A stretch of DNA of 20,869 bases from Bacteroides sp. CAG:1060 (lineage in GTDB: Bacteria > Bacteroidota > Bacteroidia > Bacteroidales > UBA932). The notes under the pieces were generated by a model. It ran no database searches and was not told the origin of the DNA. It saw nothing but the letters and a program-made list of their open reading frames with translations. Shown in pieces: positions 13,538 to 20,869 of this stretch; the stretch's first letter is position 1; each line of letters opens with the position of its first letter. Both the position numbers and the translations under genes were made by a program. The stretch spans positions 35,184 through 56,052 of the forward strand of contig HF986348.1 in the NCBI GenBank assembly GCA_000432655.1, given 5' to 3'.

Positions 13538-15706
13538 CTAAAGGAGAATATCTCGAATTATACCTATAGCCGCAAGCCTTGTCCCCTCTCCGGCACCTTT
13601 TATCACAAACGGCGCTGAATACTCACTGCGTATGACTATTACATTTTCAGTACCGCTGATATGATAGAAAGGACTCTCGGCATCCACAAGACGCATTTTA
13701 ATCTCAGCCCTATAACCAAGCCGCGCCGAAGGATCCTTACGCAGGGACGCGACAAAACGCTGTCGTTTGCCCATTGCGTCAAGCTCCTCTTCCTTATGTT
13801 CAAATACCGGTTCTCTCTCCGAAAGCAAGCGATAAAACTCATCCACGTCACAGTCAAAAAATTCCTTGCCGAGCATTGGCTCTATCTCCACATCACTCTC
13901 TTCCAAAGGAATGGATGCCTCTCTGGCGAGGATAAGCAGCTTGCGAAGCACGTCCCTGCCACCAAGGTCAACACGGGGATCTTTTTCCGTAAGTCCTTCG
14001 TCCTGCGCCCTGCGTAAAATAGTGGCGAAACTGTCGCTTCGACGCCCGTCGTATCCCGTGATGATATAGTTCATCGTGCACGAAATCACGGCTTCTATGG
14101 ATTCTATGCTGTCACTGCAATTGGCGCCTCCGGCTACAGACTCAAGCACCGGCATCGAATTGCCGACAGTGGTGTCATATCGGAAGAACGCACCGTTTTC
14201 ACGCGCAGAAGACTTAAGAGCAGCATACTGCACATACGGAACGGCCAAAGAACGGCGATTGGAAGTAACTATATTCAAGCCGGCCCTTAACAACTGATCG
14301 TATTTCAGGTATAACCTTTCGTCATCCGTACAGTCCACGAAAATCGCTCTTCGCGGAGAGACAGAGCAGACTGCATCAATATATGCATCCGATGCCGCAT
14401 CTTCCCCTTCCGCGAGCCTAAGGCCGATATCCGAGGACGGGATTCCCCTCATGTCTATCACAAAGCGCCTGCTGTTAGCGACGCCTACGATTCTTATAGT
14501 CTTTCCCAGACGTTCGGCAACCCTGCCCGCACTACGTTCAATCATGGAAGCAAGTTCCTTACCCACAGCACCATAACCAGCGATAAAGACATTTATCACA
14601 CTGATGGCCCTGGACTCGAAGAACTCCCGATGCACAGCGGAAACGGCCTCTCGCACAACCATGGTCCTGACCTTCACATAAAACACCGGACCCTCACCCG
14701 TAACCTCACCAAGAGACTTTATGCCGGCTTCCTCCAACGCGGAGACTATTCTTCCTGAAGCGGAACGCCTGCTTGACACGGACTCTCCGACAAGACACAG
14801 CACCGACACGTCGCCTTCCGTATCCAGACTCGTCACACCGCACCATTTCTCTTTGAGAGAAGGAGTCCTGTCGCTAATCACGGTTCCCAGATGCTGCGGA
14901 TCAAACGTGTTGCGTATGTTTATGGCTATCCCGGCTTCCATCGCCGGATTTACCGTCGGGGCATAAAGCACTTTAGCTCCGGCAGATGCAAGACTCAAAG
15001 CAGCGGAATATGACAGGTTGTCGATTGTCTGCGCTGCTGACACAACTTTAGGATTGGCCGTCATGATACCGGGAACATCCGTCCAGATTTCAAGGCTGTC
15101 AGCGGAAAGAGCCGCAGCAAACAGAGCCGCACTGTAATCGGAACCGCCCCGTCCGAGCGTTGTCATCCCGCCGTCAATATCAGAGGCTATGAACCCCGGG
15201 GCGACAAACAACTTCACGTCCGGGAAAGCATCAATTTCAGATTTGATGGCAGAGTAGCTCAATCCCCGAGACACCTCCCCGCCAATGCACCTGATCAGTT
15301 TTCGGGAATCGCACCATCGGGCGGCCACACCGTCGCACAGACACTTGAAAGCTATTATTTTAGTGGACAGGATTTCGCCGTAACACACACAGTCTTCCCT
15401 TCGGGCTGAACGCAACTCTTCAATGACGGCCTCCACATCAGAGAGCATCTTCTGCCGTTCCGATCCGGTAAACAGCCTGCGTACTATCTCGCGATGCCTC
15501 TCGTGAAGATTGTCTATCAACGAATTCCGGAGACTCTCGTCATCACATTTACCTATTTCTATAAGAGCATCCGTAGCCCCGCTTACAGCAGAGCACACCA
15601 GCACGACACGCCCTTTGAGCAAGGCCCCGGAGACAATATCCAGCACTCCGGAGATTCTTGTGGCGTTGGCGACCGAACTGCCGCCGAATTTCAAAACCTG
15701 TATCAT
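13538..15706 (-). CDS. thrA: Fused aspartokinase-homoserine dehydrogenase, with shortened regulatory region
   Basis: This is a 722-residue fusion of aspartokinase (1-about 280) and homoserine dehydrogenase (about 370-722). Kinase motifs are KFGGSSVANA (6-15), CSAVSGATDAL, TLGRGGSDYSAALF (183-196) and SAGAKVLYAPTVNP (241-254). The dehydrogenase part opens with the dinucleotide-binding VFIAGYGAVGKEL (373-385) and contains RYDTTVGNSMPV and DPRVDLGGRDVLRKLLILA. Typical ThrA/MetL proteins exceed 800 residues and carry two ACT units between the domains. Here only about 90 residues separate them, matching a single ACT unit. Several near-invariant dehydrogenase positions differ: Asn-Arg-Arg at 483-485 where Asn-Lys-Lys is usual, NSMP for AGLP, and SCT for SGT/SGS. 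The first committed step to DAP is secure; the homoserine activity is less certain. It overlaps the murA stop as ATGA. Confidence 0.9.
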   Translation of the reverse strand: MIQVLKFGGSSVANATRISGVLDIVSGALLKGRVVLVCSAVSGATDALIEIGKCDDESLRNSLIDNLHERHREIVRRLFTGSERQKMLSDVEAVIEELRSARREDCVCYGEILSTKIIAFKCLCDGVAARWCDSRKLIRCIGGEVSRGLSYSAIKSEIDAFPDVKLFVAPGFIASDIDGGMTTLGRGGSDYSAALFAAALSADSLEIWTDVPGIMTANPKVVSAAQTIDNLSYSAALSLASAGAKVLYAPTVNPAMEAGIAINIRNTFDPQHLGTVISDRTPSLKEKWCGVTSLDTEGDVSVLCLVGESVSSRRSASGRIVSALEEAGIKSLGEVTGEGPVFYVKVRTMVVREAVSAVHREFFESRAISVINVFIAGYGAVGKELASMIERSAGRVAERLGKTIRIVGVANSRRFVIDMRGIPSSDIGLRLAEGEDAASDAYIDAVCSVSPRRAIFVDCTDDERLYLKYDQLLRAGLNIVTSNRRSLAVPYVQYAALKSSARENGAFFRYDTTVGNSMPVLESVAGGANCSDSIESIEAVISCTMNYIITGYDGRRSDSFATILRRAQDEGLTEKDPRVDLGGRDVLRKLLILAREASIPLEESDVEIEPMLGKEFFDCDVDEFYRLLSEREPVFEHKEEELDAMGKRQRFVASLRKDPSARLGYRAEIKMRLVDAESPFYHISGTENVIVIRSEYSAPFVIKGAGEGTRLAAIGIIRDILL

Positions 15707-17010
15707 TGCCTCTGAATATTGGCTCCCAGAGCATTGAGTCGGGACTCTATATCTTCATATCCGCGATCTATCTGCTCTATGTTGTCAATAATGGAAGTAC
15801 CCTTGGCGGACATTGCGGCCAGAAGCATCGCAATACCGGCACGAATGTCCGGAGAAGTCATTTTTCCTGCACGCAGCGACATCTTATGGTCATGACCTAT
15901 AATCACGGCACGATGAGGATCGCACAGGATAATCTGCGCCCCCATGTCTATGAGCTTGTCCACGAAGAAGAGCCTGCTCTCGAACATCTTCTGATGTATC
16001 AGCACACTGCCCTTACATTGCGTGGCCACCACAAGCATCACACTCAGAAGGTCCGGAGTCAGACCCGGCCATGGAGCATCCGCCAATGTCATTATAGATC
16101 CGTCGATAAAGGATTCTATCTCGTAACTGTCCTGGGAAGGAACGTATATGTCATCTCCTCTCTGCTCAAGCTTGACTCCAAGACGGCAAAAACTCTCCGG
16201 TATGATGCCAAGATTGTCCCATGAGACGTTTTTAATGGTGAGCTCACTCTGCGTAATGGCAGCCATGCCGATAAATGACCCGACTTCAATCATATCCGGA
16301 AGCACCGTATGCTCCGTCCCGTGAAGACTTTCCACTCCGGTGATGGTAAGCAGATTGGACCCTATCCCCTTTATATCCGCACCCATGGATACCAGCATCT
16401 TGCAAAGCTGCTGTATATACGGCTCACAAGCCGCGTTGTATATGGTCGTAACGCCCTGCGTGAGAGTCGCGGCCATCACGATGTTTGCCGTTCCCGTAAC
16501 CGAGGCTTCATCAAGAAGCATATAGCATCCGCGCATGCTTTTGCCGGAAGAAAGACTGTAAGCATGCTTGTCCGTATCATACGCGCACTTGGCCCCGAGC
16601 TTCATAAAGCCGTCAATGTGCGTATCCACACGGCGGCGGCCGATCTTGTCTCCGCCCGGCTTCGGGAAATAAGCTTGTCCGAAACGGGTCAACAGAGGTC
16701 CGACAACCATTACAGAGCCTCTTAGTCTGGCACAACTCCGTACAAATTCCTGACTGCGTATGTAAAACTCATTCACATGACCGGCCGTGAAACGGTACTT
16801 CCCTTTCTCGAGTCTCTGCACTGCGACCCCCATGCTTTCAAGCAAGGCAATGAGATTCTTTACGTCCAGTATTTCAGGAATATTGGAGATTGTGACAGGC
16901 TCAGCGGTAAGCAGAACGGCACTTATCACCTCCAAAGCCTCATTCTTGGCTCCCTGAGGCTGTATTTCGCCGCTCAGACGATGTCCGCCTTCTATCACAA
17001 ATGAACTCAT
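15703..17010 (-). CDS. murA: MurA, UDP-N-acetylglucosamine 1-carboxyvinyltransferase (Asp in place of the fosfomycin-target Cys)
   Basis: This enzyme transfers enolpyruvate from PEP to UDP-GlcNAc, the first committed step of peptidoglycan synthesis in the cytoplasm. It is 435 residues with the MurA/EPSP-synthase fold. Lys22 and Asn23 in GAKNEAL match the conserved substrate-binding pair, followed by ISNIPEILDV and ARLRGSVMVVGPLLTRFG. The active-site loop reads PKPGGDKIGRRRVDTHIDG (about 116-134). The residue aligned with catalytic/fosfomycin-binding Cys115 of E. coli is Asp121. Asp at this site is known in naturally fosfomycin-insensitive MurA such as that of Mycobacterium tuberculosis. TPDLLSVMLV and the C-terminal IDRGYEDIESRLNALGA are also family-typical. 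Only one copy is seen here; neighbours murB and the dap genes support the true MurA role. Confidence 0.95.
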   Translation of the reverse strand: MSSFVIEGGHRLSGEIQPQGAKNEALEVISAVLLTAEPVTISNIPEILDVKNLIALLESMGVAVQRLEKGKYRFTAGHVNEFYIRSQEFVRSCARLRGSVMVVGPLLTRFGQAYFPKPGGDKIGRRRVDTHIDGFMKLGAKCAYDTDKHAYSLSSGKSMRGCYMLLDEASVTGTANIVMAATLTQGVTTIYNAACEPYIQQLCKMLVSMGADIKGIGSNLLTITGVESLHGTEHTVLPDMIEVGSFIGMAAITQSELTIKNVSWDNLGIIPESFCRLGVKLEQRGDDIYVPSQDSYEIESFIDGSIMTLADAPWPGLTPDLLSVMLVVATQCKGSVLIHQKMFESRLFFVDKLIDMGAQIILCDPHRAVIIGHDHKMSLRAGKMTSPDIRAGIAMLLAAMSAKGTSIIDNIEQIDRGYEDIESRLNALGANIQRQ

Positions 17011-17019
17011 ATACTATTC

Positions 17020-18027
17020 TCAAACATGTTCCACTTCAGGATGAAGTTCCACTCCGAAGCGGGACTTCACCGTATCAATAATCTTTCTTTCCAGAGAAAG
17101 CACATCCTCAGAAGTAGCCTTCCCGGTTGCATTAACTATCACAAGCGGCTGGTTCTCATATATTTGAGCGCCGCCCTCGGATTCACCCTTGAGGCCACAA
17201 CTCTCTATCATCCAGGCAGCAGGAATTTTAACACTGCCGTCCGGGAGCACATAATGCGGAGCGCTTCCGTCCGGAGAAATGGCGGCAAACTGCTCTGCAC
17301 TCACTACCGGATTCTTGAAAAAACTGCCGGCGCTGCCAATTTCAGCAGGATCCGGAAGCTTCTTTCTTCTGAGCTTGATTATAGCCTCACGCACATCCAT
17401 AGGGCTCGACGGCTCGTTTCCTGCAAGAGCCTCCAGGACTCCCTTGTATTCCGTTCTGGGTACAGGTTTGCGGCTGAGCCTGAAAAGAACGCTGGTAACG
17501 ATATACCGGCCCTTGTTCTCCTCTTCCTTGAACATTGAGCTTCTGTATCCGTACCTGCACTCCGCTGCAGTGAATCTCACTTTCCTCCGCTCTTTCAAAT
17601 CAAAGCACACAACCCCCGAAATGATATCCTTCACCTCCACACCGTATGCTCCGATATTCTGCACGGCCGCAGCTCCGACTTCACCCGGAATCAGGGACAA
17701 ATTCTCAGCACCCCACAGTCCATGACGGCATGTCTCCTCCACGAAATTATCAAAACTCACACCGGCTCCCACCATGACCGGGACCTCGTCGAATCCAACA
17801 TCCACATACTTGATGAATTCTATGTTGGAGTGCAGTACCGTGCCGGGGAAATCCCGGGTAAAAAGCAAATTGCTGCCTTCTCCAATGTGAAGCAGAGGCT
17901 TGGGTAACTTGTCAAAGTTAAGGCCCTCAAGCTCTTTGACGTTCTCATACTCCACAAAACACTCGCAGGACACCTTCATCCGGAAAGTGTTCTGCGAACT
18001 CAAGTCATATTTCAGTTTGATTCTCAC
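17020..18027 (-). CDS. murB: MurB, UDP-N-acetylenolpyruvoylglucosamine reductase (type I)
   Basis: This FAD enzyme reduces the MurA product with NADPH to UDP-MurNAc. It is 335 residues and of the E. coli-like type I, which has the longer insertion around YGYRSSMFK. FAD-binding motifs are GEGSNLLFT (49-57) and LSLIPGEVGAAAVQNIGAYG (110-129). Catalytic residues by homology are Arg162 (YGYRSSMF), the proton-donor Ser235 (GSAGSFFKNP) and Glu331 in the C-terminal HPEVEHV. The start is GTG at 18027-18025, preceded by an AGGAA about 6 bases upstream on the minus strand; the next in-frame ATG would remove the first conserved N-T-F segment. It lies 12 bases after aspS and 9 bases before murA. The pairing of murB and murA as adjacent genes fits sequential steps. 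Confidence 0.96.
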   Translation of the reverse strand: MRIKLKYDLSSQNTFRMKVSCECFVEYENVKELEGLNFDKLPKPLLHIGEGSNLLFTRDFPGTVLHSNIEFIKYVDVGFDEVPVMVGAGVSFDNFVEETCRHGLWGAENLSLIPGEVGAAAVQNIGAYGVEVKDIISGVVCFDLKERRKVRFTAAECRYGYRSSMFKEEENKGRYIVTSVLFRLSRKPVPRTEYKGVLEALAGNEPSSPMDVREAIIKLRRKKLPDPAEIGSAGSFFKNPVVSAEQFAAISPDGSAPHYVLPDGSVKIPAAWMIESCGLKGESEGGAQIYENQPLVIVNATGKATSEDVLSLERKIIDTVKSRFGVELHPEVEHV

Positions 18028-18039
18028 TGCTCTTCCTGT

Positions 18040-19809
18040 CTATTTCTCTTCGTATGTGGAAGCAAGGAAAAGCTCCTGCATCTGCGAATCGTCAATCTTG
18101 GAAGGAGAATCTATCATCACGTCCCGTCCCTGATTGTTCTTCGGGAATGCTATATAATCCCTGATGGTCTCCTGTCCTCCGAAAAGCGCGCATACGCGGT
18201 CAAAGCCGAATGCCAATCCTCCATGAGGAGGCGCACCGAACTTGAACGCATTGATAATGAAGCCAAACTTATATTCCGCGTCTTCCTTGCTGATACCGAG
18301 CACTTCGAACATACGGCTCTGCATGGAGGCATCGTGAATACGTATCGATCCTCCGCCAAGTTCCGTTCCATTCAGCACAAAATCGTATGCGTTGGCACAA
18401 ACTCTCTCCAAATCCTCCTTCTTATCTGAATAGAACCACTTTTCGTGCTCCGGCTTAGGAGCCGTGAACGGATGGTGCATGGCATAGAATCTCTGGTCCT
18501 CCTCGCTCCATTCGAGAAGAGGGAAATCCACAACCCACAATGGGGCGAATACATGAGGATCACGATATCCTAAACGGTTGCCAAGTTCTATACGAAGCAC
18601 GCCGAGCTGAGTCTGTGTCTTGCGCTTAGGTCCACAAAGAACAAGGAGCAAATCTCCCTTTTCAGCGCCACATGCAGCCCCCACTTCAGAAAGTTTCTCC
18701 GGCGAGAAGAACTTGTCCACACTTGACTTTATGCTGCCGTCCGCGTTGAATTTGACATATACAAGCCCCTTGGCTCCCACCTGCGGACGTTTAACCCATT
18801 CGGTGAGTTCATCCAATTGCTTGCGCGTGTACTCTGCGCATCCTTTGACACAAATGGCACCCACATACTCGGAACTGTCAAATACGCTGAATCCACACCC
18901 CTTCACAACGGAACTGATATCGTTGATTTCCATTCCAAAACGGATATCCGGCTTGTCCGAGCCATACTTATCCATGGCATCGTACCATCTCATCCTCGGA
19001 AGAGGATCAGGGATATCCACGCCGAGCGCATTTTTGAACATCTGACGCATCATTCCCTCGAAAGTTTCCAGCACGTCTTCCTGCTCCACAAAGCTCATCT
19101 CGCAGTCGATCTGGGTAAACTCCGGCTGACGATCGGCCCGAAGATCCTCATCACGAAAGCACCTCACTATCTGGAAGTATCTGTCATACCCTGACACCAT
19201 CAGCAACTGCTTGAATGTCTGAGGAGACTGAGGAAGAGCATAGAATGTACCTGGATTCATACGGGAAGGCACCACGAAATCACGGGCTCCTTCAGGAGTG
19301 GACTTTATAAGATACGGAGTTTCAATCTCCATGAATCCCTTGGAATCCAAATAGGTACGAATCTCCTGCGCCAAACGGTGACGCAAGGCGAGCGCCCTCT
19401 GAAGAGGCGGCCTGCGAAGATCGAGGTAGCGGTACTTTGCCCGGAGATCCTCACCACCGTCACTGTCTTCCTCGATTGTGAACGGAGGTGTAACAGACTT
19501 GTTAAGTATATTGATGTGCTCAAGTTTGATCTCTATCTCACCGGTTGGAATCTTAACATTTTTGCTAGAACGCTCCACCACTTCTCCAGTGGCCTGAATC
19601 ACATATTCACGTCCGAGGGACGCAGCCACGGCGACAAGGTCCGACTCCGCATCGCTTTCAACTACAAGCTGTGTTATACCATAGCGATCACGCAGGTCGA
19701 TAAATGTCATTCCGCCAAGTTTGCGAGATTTCTGCACCCATCCCGCAAGGGTTACTTTCTTCCCTTTGTCCGAGAGCCTGAGCTCTCCACAAGTATTGGT
19801 TCTGTACAT
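18040..19809 (-). CDS. aspS: AspS, aspartyl-tRNA synthetase
   Basis: This class II synthetase charges tRNA-Asp. With the ATG at 19809-19807 it is 589 residues, normal for the bacterial type, and begins [17 protein letters not shown] longer open frame up to 20070 runs through the divergent gene and the promoter, so it was rejected. The anticodon-binding OB domain includes [20 protein letters not shown]. Motif 1 surrounds [20 protein letters not shown], motif 2 is [20 protein letters not shown], and motif 3 is [20 protein letters not shown], with the bacterial GAD insertion between. Leu at residue 31 in RKLGG resembles tRNA-Asp-specific rather than non-discriminating enzymes, which often have His there; that is a tentative reading. 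It is the first gene of the murB-murA-dap block, beginning behind a divergent promoter. Confidence 0.97.
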   Translation of the reverse strand: MYRTNTCGELRLSDKGKKVTLAGWVQKSRKLGGMTFIDLRDRYGITQLVVESDAESDLVAVAASLGREYVIQATGEVVERSSKNVKIPTGEIEIKLEHINILNKSVTPPFTIEEDSDGGEDLRAKYRYLDLRRPPLQRALALRHRLAQEIRTYLDSKGFMEIETPYLIKSTPEGARDFVVPSRMNPGTFYALPQSPQTFKQLLMVSGYDRYFQIVRCFRDEDLRADRQPEFTQIDCEMSFVEQEDVLETFEGMMRQMFKNALGVDIPDPLPRMRWYDAMDKYGSDKPDIRFGMEINDISSVVKGCGFSVFDSSEYVGAICVKGCAEYTRKQLDELTEWVKRPQVGAKGLVYVKFNADGSIKSSVDKFFSPEKLSEVGAACGAEKGDLLLVLCGPKRKTQTQLGVLRIELGNRLGYRDPHVFAPLWVVDFPLLEWSEEDQRFYAMHHPFTAPKPEHEKWFYSDKKEDLERVCANAYDFVLNGTELGGGSIRIHDASMQSRMFEVLGISKEDAEYKFGFIINAFKFGAPPHGGLAFGFDRVCALFGGQETIRDYIAFPKNNQGRDVMIDSPSKIDDSQMQELFLASTYEEK

Positions 19810-19837
19810 ATATAATGCAATGTTTTTTTCCAAATAA

Positions 19838-19845
19838 CAAACATA
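19838..19845 (-). promoter_or_regulatory. -7 promoter box for aspS operon
   Basis: The minus strand reads TATGTTTG, a perfect TAnnTTTG match, 28 bases before the aspS ATG. It forms the outer part of the left arm of a dyad whose right arm contains the opposing promoter. No clear -33 TTTG is seen at 19-21 bases. It would drive the nine-gene block. Confidence 0.5.
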
Positions 19846-19852
19846 CGCATTT

Positions 19853-19877
19853 TTTTGCGATTTTGCGTATTTTTGCG
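19853..19877 (+). repeat. Three short TTTTGCG direct repeats
   Basis: TTTTGCG occurs at 19853-19859, 19861-19867 and 19871-19877, with start spacings of 8 and 10 bases, in the 87-base gap between the divergent genes. The third copy overlaps the plus-strand -7 box. The spacing near one helical turn would allow a protein to bind on one face, but low complexity is an equally good explanation. Confidence 0.4.
19868..19875 (+). promoter_or_regulatory. -7 promoter box for the HI0933-family gene
   Basis: TATTTTTG matches TAnnTTTG and lies 21 bases before the ATG at 19897. The region is T-rich, which raises the chance of a fortuitous match, and no -33 TTTG is found at the normal spacing. It mirrors the aspS box on the other strand. 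Confidence 0.4.
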
Positions 19878-19896
19878 CCATAAAAAGACATTGCTT

Positions 19897-20869
19897 ATGA
19901 GGTCCGTAGCCATACTTGGAGCCGGGGCTGCCGGCTGTTTCTGTGCAGTATCCGTCAAACGCAGACATCCGGACTGGAGCGTGACGGTTCTGGAAGCCGG
20001 AGCCTCCCCGATGGCAAAGCTGTCTCTTACCGGCGGCGGAAGATGCAACATCACCAACACCTTCGAACATGTGCGCAGCATAAAGGAAGTCTATCCAAGA
20101 GGCGGTTCTCTGATGAAACGTCTCCTGAAAGAATTCTCCCAGGACGACCTTCTGGCATGGTTTGGCAAAGAAGGCATCCGTTTCACGGCGCAGGAGGACG
20201 GATGTGTGTTTCCGTGCTCGCAGGACGCGATGCAGATCGTAAATTGCCTGCGCACGCTGATGAGAGAAGAGGGGGTGCAGTGCAAATGCGGAATGCGCGT
20301 GACCGGCATTGTTCCGGAAGGAGACGCGTTCCGGGTCATACTCCAGGATGGGGCCGAACTCACCTTCGACAAAGTGATCCTGTGTATAGGAGGAAGCAAT
20401 TCCGACTTTTTGAGAAAACTGCTGCCCGAAGACATCGAGATAACAAACACAGTCCCTTCACTTTTCACATTCAGAATTCAGAATGAAGACCTGAAGACAC
20501 TTATGGGTACGGTCGTTCCAAATGTCAGACTCAACATCTCAGGAAGCAAATTCTGCTCTGAAGGTACTCTTCTCGTTACGGACTGGGGGCTAAGCGGACC
20601 GGCGGCGCTGAAACTGTCCTCACATGCAGCCCGCTACCTGTACGAGCACCAATACAAGGCACCCCTGACAATCAATTGGGGAGGAACCGGAGAGGAGCGG
20701 GTCCGGGAAGAATTGGGCCGCATTGCAAAAGACAACCCCCGCAAGCATATAAGCAGCATCGGACTATCGCACCTGACATCAAGGCTTTGGGCTCATCTGT
20801 GCGGAAAAGCCGGCATCAAAACAGAATCAAGATGGCAAGATCTCGGCGGCAAGCCCCTCAACAAACTCA
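19897..20869 (+). CDS. HI0933/BaiN (YhiN) family FAD-dependent oxidoreductase (C-terminus cut by window edge)
   Basis: This is the only plus-strand gene, with 324 codons visible and open to the right edge. The protein starts [20 protein letters not shown], a Rossmann GxGxxG FAD-binding site, with an acidic residue at VLEAG ending the second strand. Family hallmarks follow: [15 protein letters not shown] (42-56), [18 protein letters not shown] (about 103-120), [10 protein letters not shown], the SLFTFRI segment, and the [19 protein letters not shown] motif that replaces the usual LFTHxGLSGP. Members of this family are flavoproteins of poorly known role; the characterised gut enzyme BaiN reduces bile-acid intermediates, but most members have no known substrate. 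The ATG is preferred to an in-frame TTG two codons upstream. It is transcribed divergently from aspS. No frameshift is visible in the part seen. Confidence 0.88.
   Translation, partial: MRSVAILGAGAAGCFCAVSVKRRHPDWSVTVLEAGASPMAKLSLTGGGRCNITNTFEHVRSIKEVYPRGGSLMKRLLKEFSQDDLLAWFGKEGIRFTAQEDGCVFPCSQDAMQIVNCLRTLMREEGVQCKCGMRVTGIVPEGDAFRVILQDGAELTFDKVILCIGGSNSDFLRKLLPEDIEITNTVPSLFTFRIQNEDLKTLMGTVVPNVRLNISGSKFCSEGTLLVTDWGLSGPAALKLSSHAARYLYEHQYKAPLTINWGGTGEERVREELGRIAKDNPRKHISSIGLSHLTSRLWAHLCGKAGIKTESRWQDLGGKPLNKL

Larger units (their letters stand above)
19838..19875. repeat. Inverted repeat with 12-base arms in the divergent aspS/flavoprotein intergenic region
   Basis: The left arm CAAACATACGCA (19838-19849) and right arm TGCGTATTTTTG (19864-19875) are inverted copies matching at 11 of 12 positions, with a 14-base T-rich spacer. 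Inner half-sites ATACGCA and TGCGTAT match perfectly and their centres are about 21 bases apart, two helical turns. The outer ends are the two -7 boxes. It could be an operator for both directions or simply two similar promoters facing apart. Confidence 0.6.

Noticed and set aside
19810..20070. N-terminal extension of aspS to 676 residues
   Set aside because: The extra residues match no AspRS, cross the promoter dyad and are antisense to the start of the HI0933-family gene. The ATG at 19809 gives the normal length and family N-terminus.
1..20869. tRNA or rRNA genes, CRISPR arrays, insertion sequences, prophage or defence genes
   Set aside because: None was seen by reading both strands. Coding density is near complete with housekeeping genes, and intergenic gaps are all under about 120 bases.

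Overview
The window reads as chromosomal DNA of an anaerobic Bacteroidales (phylum Bacteroidota). Supporting signs are the -7 promoter boxes of the form TAnnTTTG ahead of several transcription units, weak Shine-Dalgarno signals, two Bacteroidota-style lipoproteins (one DUF4465-like), an Nfn-type ferredoxin:NADP+ oxidoreductase pair, and suf genes next to yitT. Genus cannot be fixed from this stretch. All genes but the last lie on the minus strand, so transcription runs from high to low coordinates. There is no gene-free stretch longer than about 120 bases, and I saw no rRNA, tRNA, CRISPR array, insertion sequence or phage gene.

Region A (19809 down to 9427) is one tightly packed nine-gene block: aspS, murB, murA, fused aspartokinase-homoserine dehydrogenase, an M20 deacylase (probable dapE), dapB, dapA, dapD, dapF. 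Gaps are at most 12 bases and several junctions are ATGA overlaps. Apart from aspS, it makes peptidoglycan precursors: MurA and MurB make UDP-MurNAc, and the others take aspartate to meso-diaminopimelate by the succinyl branch. Aspartate-semialdehyde dehydrogenase and the DapC aminotransferase are not in the window. The block is read from a divergent promoter region shared with a plus-strand HI0933/BaiN-family flavoprotein that runs off the right edge.

Region B (9356 down to 7005) has its own promoter. It encodes two lipoproteins: one with three internal beta-rich repeats, one DUF4465-like. A terminator-like hairpin follows.

Region C (6888 down to 3669) has its own promoter. It carries the two subunits of an NfnAB-like flavin/Fe-S oxidoreductase and an overlapping YitT-family membrane protein.

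Region D (3632 down to the left edge) is a suf operon: sufB, a pnuC-family vitamin transporter, sufC, an unusually short sufD, and the start of ispE (MEP isoprenoid pathway), which runs off the left edge.

Points most worth a second look: the fused aspartokinase-homoserine dehydrogenase lacks about one ACT domain and has substitutions at conserved dehydrogenase positions; SufD is reduced to its C-terminal core; pnuC sits inside the suf operon; MurA carries Asp instead of the fosfomycin-target Cys; and the aspS/flavoprotein promoters form a near-perfect dyad. None of these is clearly a wholly new system.
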